A stretch of DNA of 64,000 nucleotides from Oscillospiraceae bacterium. Its GTDB lineage: Bacteria; Bacillota; Clostridia; Oscillospirales; Acutalibacteraceae. Each line of letters opens with the position of its first letter. Position 1 is the stretch's first letter. Positions 61,006 through 64,000 of the stretch are shown one piece after another. The DNA lies in assembly GCA_022483045.1 (NCBI GenBank), contig JAKVOA010000001.1, positions 1,015,750-1,079,749 of the forward strand, given 5' to 3'. Below the pieces are notes generated by a model. It saw only the letters and a list, made by a program, of their open reading frames with translations. It searched no databases and was not told where the DNA came from. Both the position numbers and the translations under genes were made by a program.

Positions 61006-61228
61006 CTTTTCCTTTCTCTCCTAAGATTACGGGCAAGCGCCCGCAGGATTAGGTTTTTGTTTTGCTGCAGCTGCCCCGGCAAATTTCCGTAAGACTTACC
61101 CGAAAGCTGTAAAAGCAGTGCAGTGCTGGAAGAAACATGGACTTGAAAATTCGGCGCTATTTTCCGTGAAAGAACTTTTTTGCTGGGACAGGCTTTATTC
61201 AGCGGAAATACAGCTGTCTTATGTAACT
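61006..61228 (-). other. long 5' leader of the pilus operon
   Basis: About 220 nt between the predicted start of transcription and the tip adhesin ATG. Near the gene it can fold CCTAA...TTAGG around CGGGC-GCTT-GCCCG (about 61021-61051), which reaches toward the ribosome site. No match to a riboswitch class that I know, including the c-di-GMP classes. Small frames here (e.g. 61118-61321) have no coding character. The rest of 61265-61458 shows no gene. Confidence 0.35.
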
Positions 61229-61234
61229 ATGCAT

Positions 61235-61264
61235 ATACTACCATTTTGTTCAACAACTTGTCAA
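61235..61264 (-). promoter_or_regulatory. sigma-A promoter of the pilus operon
   Basis: Minus strand TTGACA (61259-61264), 18 bp, TAGTAT (61235-61240), in very AT-rich DNA. Confidence 0.75.
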
Positions 61265-61458
61265 TGTATTTTCACATATTTTCCATATATACGTAAATTT
61301 CTTTTTCGCAATATTGCATAATTTTTAGGAGTACTTTTTTAAAAAAATGTCGTAAAATTGTTTTTTTGTACCGATTGATTCACTTTTTTGACAATTTAGT
61401 GAAAAGGGAATGCCATAAACCAGCAAAATTGCTGTATAAAATCCCATTAACTTTTATT

Positions 61459-62193
61459 TTACATTTCTGGTGTTGACTTCCATGCAGTCTCAAGCGCCAC
61501 CTTCATCATTTCATGGAAAGAGTTCTGTCGGTCTTCTGCAGAAAGGGCCTCACCCGTAAAGATATGGTCGGAAATTGTAAGAATGCTGAGCGCTTTTTTG
61601 TGGCAGGCGGCGGCGATCCAATAAAGGCCGGCAGTTTCCATTTCTACTGCAAGATGACCAAAGTCGCGCAGCTTTTGGTTCAGGTCGGGCTGCGGATAGT
61701 AGAAGAAATCAGAAGTATACACATTGCCGACAACTGCATGTACCTTGAGCTGCTTTGCGGCCTCTACGGCATGCGCAAGCATTCCGTAGTCTGCAGACGC
61801 TGCCAGCTGCCCAGGAATGCCGTATGCGCTGCCGTATGAAGAATTGGTAGAAGCCGCCATAGCAATGACGACATCGCGCACCTTTACGTTGTCGGCCAGA
61901 CCGCCAGCAGAGCCAATGCGGATAATCGCATCTACATCGAACTGATTATAAAGCTCTGTTGCGTAAATGCCCAGCGACGGCACACCCATGCCGCTGCCCA
62001 TGACGGAAATCTTTTTGCCGCGGTACGTGCCGGTGTAACCCAGCATATTGCGCACCGTGTTGAAACAAACTGGATTTTCCAGGTAATGCTCGGCCACATA
62101 CTTTGCGCGCAGCGGATCGCCCGGCATCAGCACGACTTTTGCAATATCTGCGTCCTGTACGGAAATGCTGGCTGAAATGGAGGTCTTTGTCAT
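61459..62193 (-). CDS. deoD: purine-nucleoside phosphorylase, DeoD type
   Basis: 244 residues, hexameric-type PNP. KVVLMPGDPLRAKYVAEHYL (phosphate site), VMGSGMGVPSLGIYATELY, IIRIGSAGGLADNVKVRDVV, and LAVEMETAGLYWIAA with the ribose-binding Glu-Met-Glu; ILTISDHIFTGEALS supplies the Asp near the base. It splits purine (deoxy)nucleosides with phosphate in salvage. GAAAGGAT precedes the ATG. Confidence 0.95.
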   Translation of the reverse strand: MTKTSISASISVQDADIAKVVLMPGDPLRAKYVAEHYLENPVCFNTVRNMLGYTGTYRGKKISVMGSGMGVPSLGIYATELYNQFDVDAIIRIGSAGGLADNVKVRDVVIAMAASTNSSYGSAYGIPGQLAASADYGMLAHAVEAAKQLKVHAVVGNVYTSDFFYYPQPDLNQKLRDFGHLAVEMETAGLYWIAAACHKKALSILTISDHIFTGEALSAEDRQNSFHEMMKVALETAWKSTPEM

Positions 62194-62269
62194 AATCTAC
62201 AATCCTTTCTTTACTGACCGTTTGTGTATTGCATGATATAAAATCATTTACTTACATATAAAAATCCGC

Positions 62270-62941
62270 TTACTTGTTTTGGCCATAGTGATGCAGCAGA
62301 AAATCACGCATATAGGCAACATCTGCCGCAGAGATTGGACAGGGCCGGCCGATCTGCAGGGCCATCTGGTAGACGCGGGCAGTCATTTCCAGCACAGTGC
62401 AGGTACGAAACGCCTGCTCCATCTCGGTGCCCAGGCACACAGCGCCGTGATTTGCAAGCAGGCACGCCATACCGTCTTTTCCAAGGGCTTTCTGCACATT
62501 TTTTGCTAACTGATGCGTGCCGGGCAGCGCATACTCAGTAACCGGCACAGCACCGCCAAGCGCCTGTGCCGCCTCGTCAATGATCGGTGGAATCGGCCGG
62601 CGCAGTACGGCAAACACCATAGAATACACCGGGTGCGTATGAATCACAGCGTTTATTTCAGGTCGGCTGCGGTAGACAGCTAGGTGCATTTCCGACTCAA
62701 CAGTCGGTTTGCGGCTGCCGGAAACAACAGCGCCACTCTCATCCATCACGACAACGTCATCTTCCGTCAATGTATCATACGGCATAGCCGAGGGGGTAAC
62801 ATAAATCAGACCAGCCGCGGGGTCGCGCAGACTCAGGTTACCCCAAGTCTCAACGGTTAGGCCGCTGTGCAGCATCTTTCTGCCCGCCTGCAGCAGTTCT
62901 GTCTGAAAATGACGCTGTACAAGCTTTTGATTTTTATTCAT
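62270..62941 (-). CDS. class II aldolase/adducin-family protein (sugar-phosphate aldolase)
   Basis: 223 residues, usual length. LTVETWGNLSLRDPAAGLIY, YVTPSAMPYDTLTEDDVVVM, then catalytic Glu in PTVESEMHLAVYRSRPEINA and zinc ligands AVIHTHPVYSMVFA (His pair) and CLLANHGAVCLG (His). Members include L-fuculose-1-phosphate aldolase, L-ribulose-5-phosphate epimerase and 5-deoxyribulose-1-phosphate aldolase; the residues do not decide. Next to deoD (76-bp gap, same strand), a role in nucleoside-derived sugar phosphate breakdown is plausible. Confidence 0.85.
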   Translation of the reverse strand: MNKNQKLVQRHFQTELLQAGRKMLHSGLTVETWGNLSLRDPAAGLIYVTPSAMPYDTLTEDDVVVMDESGAVVSGSRKPTVESEMHLAVYRSRPEINAVIHTHPVYSMVFAVLRRPIPPIIDEAAQALGGAVPVTEYALPGTHQLAKNVQKALGKDGMACLLANHGAVCLGTEMEQAFRTCTVLEMTARVYQMALQIGRPCPISAADVAYMRDFLLHHYGQNK

Positions 62942-63048
62942 TTTTTCTCCTCACAAAATTACTAGTATATTTATAATAACTGACGGTGACAGTACAGTCA
63001 AATCCTTTTTTAGGAGATCTGGCTTTTTGATTTAAAAACATATAAAAA

Positions 63049-63090
63049 GCCGCGCGGCCAAACTACAAAAATAGCTTAACCGCGCGGTCT
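63049..63090 (-). terminator. terminator after tRNA-Lys
   Basis: ACCGCGCGG and CCGCGCGGCT arms on minus, followed by TTTTT; starts 7 bp from the tRNA 3' end. Confidence 0.75.
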
Positions 63091-63096
63091 TTGTTT

Positions 63097-63172
63097 TGGT
63101 GAACCATCGGGGATTCGAACCCCGGACACCCTGATTAAAAGTCAGGTGCTCTACCGACTGAGCTAATGATTC
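63097..63172 (-). tRNA. tRNA-Lys(TTT)
   Basis: 76 nt including CCA. Acceptor GAATCAT/ATGGTTC (one GU), anticodon stem CCTGA/TCAGG with loop CTTTTAA (anticodon TTT), T-loop GGTTCGAATCC. Confidence 0.95.
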
Positions 63173-63335
63173 ATATCTGTTTTTTCGCTGCTTTTTTGAA
63201 TCAGCTTTAACAGAATACACCTTTTACAGCCCTTTGTCAAGTGCTTTTCTCTCTTAAAATGAATTTTTTCTATTTCTTTTGCAGTGGTGCTTCCTTTAAG
63301 CGCAGAAAAACAGATATTCAAATACTTCCTACTGC

Positions 63336-64000
63336 TTATGCACAGCTTTCCCGTTTTTTCAGTACCAGTTGAATCCGCAAAAGCGAAATAAGCGGAAGTA
63401 CTAACTCAAACAGCAGCCAAACCCAGCGCTCTACATTTTGTACCGCCGCAACCTGTGCCGAGACCGACTGAAAAAGGATACGGGAAAAAATGATAATTAG
63501 CACCCCTAAAATGACAATCAGCGGCTTTGCCCAAGACTTCTTTTGAAGCAGCTGCGTGATACCTGCTGTAAGAGCATAATACAGAATCGAAACTTTAAAG
63601 AACTCGAGCATTATCAATAAAACTGCATAGACAATATCCAGCCCCTGAAAAGCCTCTGAAAAGCCGGCCAGGCGTAGAGTTGCATAAGAAGGTGTTGCCA
63701 AGAACTGCGCCATAACACCCAGTACAGCGGTATCTCGGAGAGACACCATCACCAAAAAAACGCTGCCAACCCAAAAGCTTATTTTAAAGCATTTAGAGAG
63801 TTTGTCAGGTTGGTCCATAACCGGCGCAATCATCTGAAACACAATCATTCCCAAAGGCACAACCGAAACAATATTTGCACTCTGCAAAAGCTTTTGTGGA
63901 GAAGTTGTAAACATGGGAAGAAAGTTGTGCCAGTTCATTCTGCCACTGACCAAAATAGAAGTTAACGCGAAAGAAATAAAAGTGATCCAGGCAAACGCTG
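63336..64000 (-). CDS. GerAB-type spore germinant permease, 3' part (runs off the right edge)
   Basis: The minus-strand frame is open from the window edge to the stop at 63336, about 221 codons. Several hydrophobic segments in the APC-like arrangement of GerAB/GerKB: NIVSVVPLGMIVFQMIAPVM, ISFWVGSVFLVMVSLRDTAV, LGVMAQFLATPSYATLRLAG, FSEAFQGLDIVYAVLLIMLE, then two more helices. Endospore germination permeases have the LRDTAVLG...PS...R.......R.D.....W/LE pattern seen here. It would be an inner-spore-membrane germinant receptor subunit, usually with gerAA and gerAC next to it outside the window. Confidence 0.82.
   Translation of the reverse strand, partial: AFAWITFISFALTSILVSGRMNWHNFLPMFTTSPQKLLQSANIVSVVPLGMIVFQMIAPVMDQPDKLSKCFKISFWVGSVFLVMVSLRDTAVLGVMAQFLATPSYATLRLAGFSEAFQGLDIVYAVLLIMLEFFKVSILYYALTAGITQLLQKKSWAKPLIVILGVLIIIFSRILFQSVSAQVAAVQNVERWVWLLFELVLPLISLLRIQLVLKKRESCA

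Noticed and set aside
61118..61321. 67-residue plus-strand frame upstream of the pilus operon
   Set aside because: No ribosome site, and it crosses the likely minus-strand promoter and leader.

Overview
The window looks like the chromosome of an endospore-forming, strictly anaerobic member of the Clostridia, most likely Oscillospirales/Ruminococcaceae. The evidence is spoIIGA-sigE, a GerAB-type germinant permease, a split transketolase, an indirect Asn/Gln-tRNA route (aspS-gatCA plus gatB), a reverse rubrerythrin under a Fur/PerR-type regulator, and a pilus locus with class B sortases. Species cannot be named from the sequence. Most genes are ordinary housekeeping genes in short operons with good sigma-A promoters (17-bp spacers) and clear rho-independent terminators.

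Layout. 1-5.9 kb: 5' part of enolase, an O-antigen-ligase-like membrane protein, a CtpE-like P-type ATPase and an unrecognised helical protein. 6.0-7.2 kb: a complete IS30-family element (1208 bp) with ~31-bp imperfect inverted repeats and a 15-bp target duplication. 7.2-15.9 kb: a graveyard of mobile DNA against tRNA-Ala(GGC). It holds a decayed prophage head module (portal, minor head/toxin, scaffold, Prp-type protease and a fragment starting with an L27-like cleavage motif), an intact tspO, fragments of a replication module, a beta-repeat surface protein cut by an IS3-family remnant, and a large serine recombinase broken by frameshifts and a nonsense codon. 16-34 kb: CNNM/CBS protein, glycosyltransferase, transketolase halves, flavin reductase-rubredoxin, rarA, glyA, nth, a nicotinamidase-like hydrolase, a HAD phosphatase, a methyltransferase, GH13, LysR with a paired chromate transporter, and a cytidylate-kinase-like/MATE pair. 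34-40 kb: another MATE gene, then a MarR-controlled heterodimeric ABC exporter. 40.3-53.9 kb: tRNA-Pro and tRNA-Gln, two flavoproteins, rubrerythrin/Fur, aspS-gatC-gatA, a MocR regulator divergent from an ECF S component, gatB, and spoIIGA-sigE.

54-61.3 kb holds the most striking locus: a sortase-assembled pilus island read on the minus strand as VWA tip adhesin, coiled-coil protein, SipA-like pseudo-signal-peptidase, major pilin, class B sortase, minor pilin, and then, from its own promoter, a second class B sortase. The order and the residue swaps in the signal-peptidase homologue match the streptococcal FCT-3 pilus plan (cpa-sipA-fctA-srtC2-fctB). The window closes with deoD, a class II aldolase, tRNA-Lys and a partial gerAB.

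No rRNA operon, CRISPR array, replication origin or known riboswitch was recognised.
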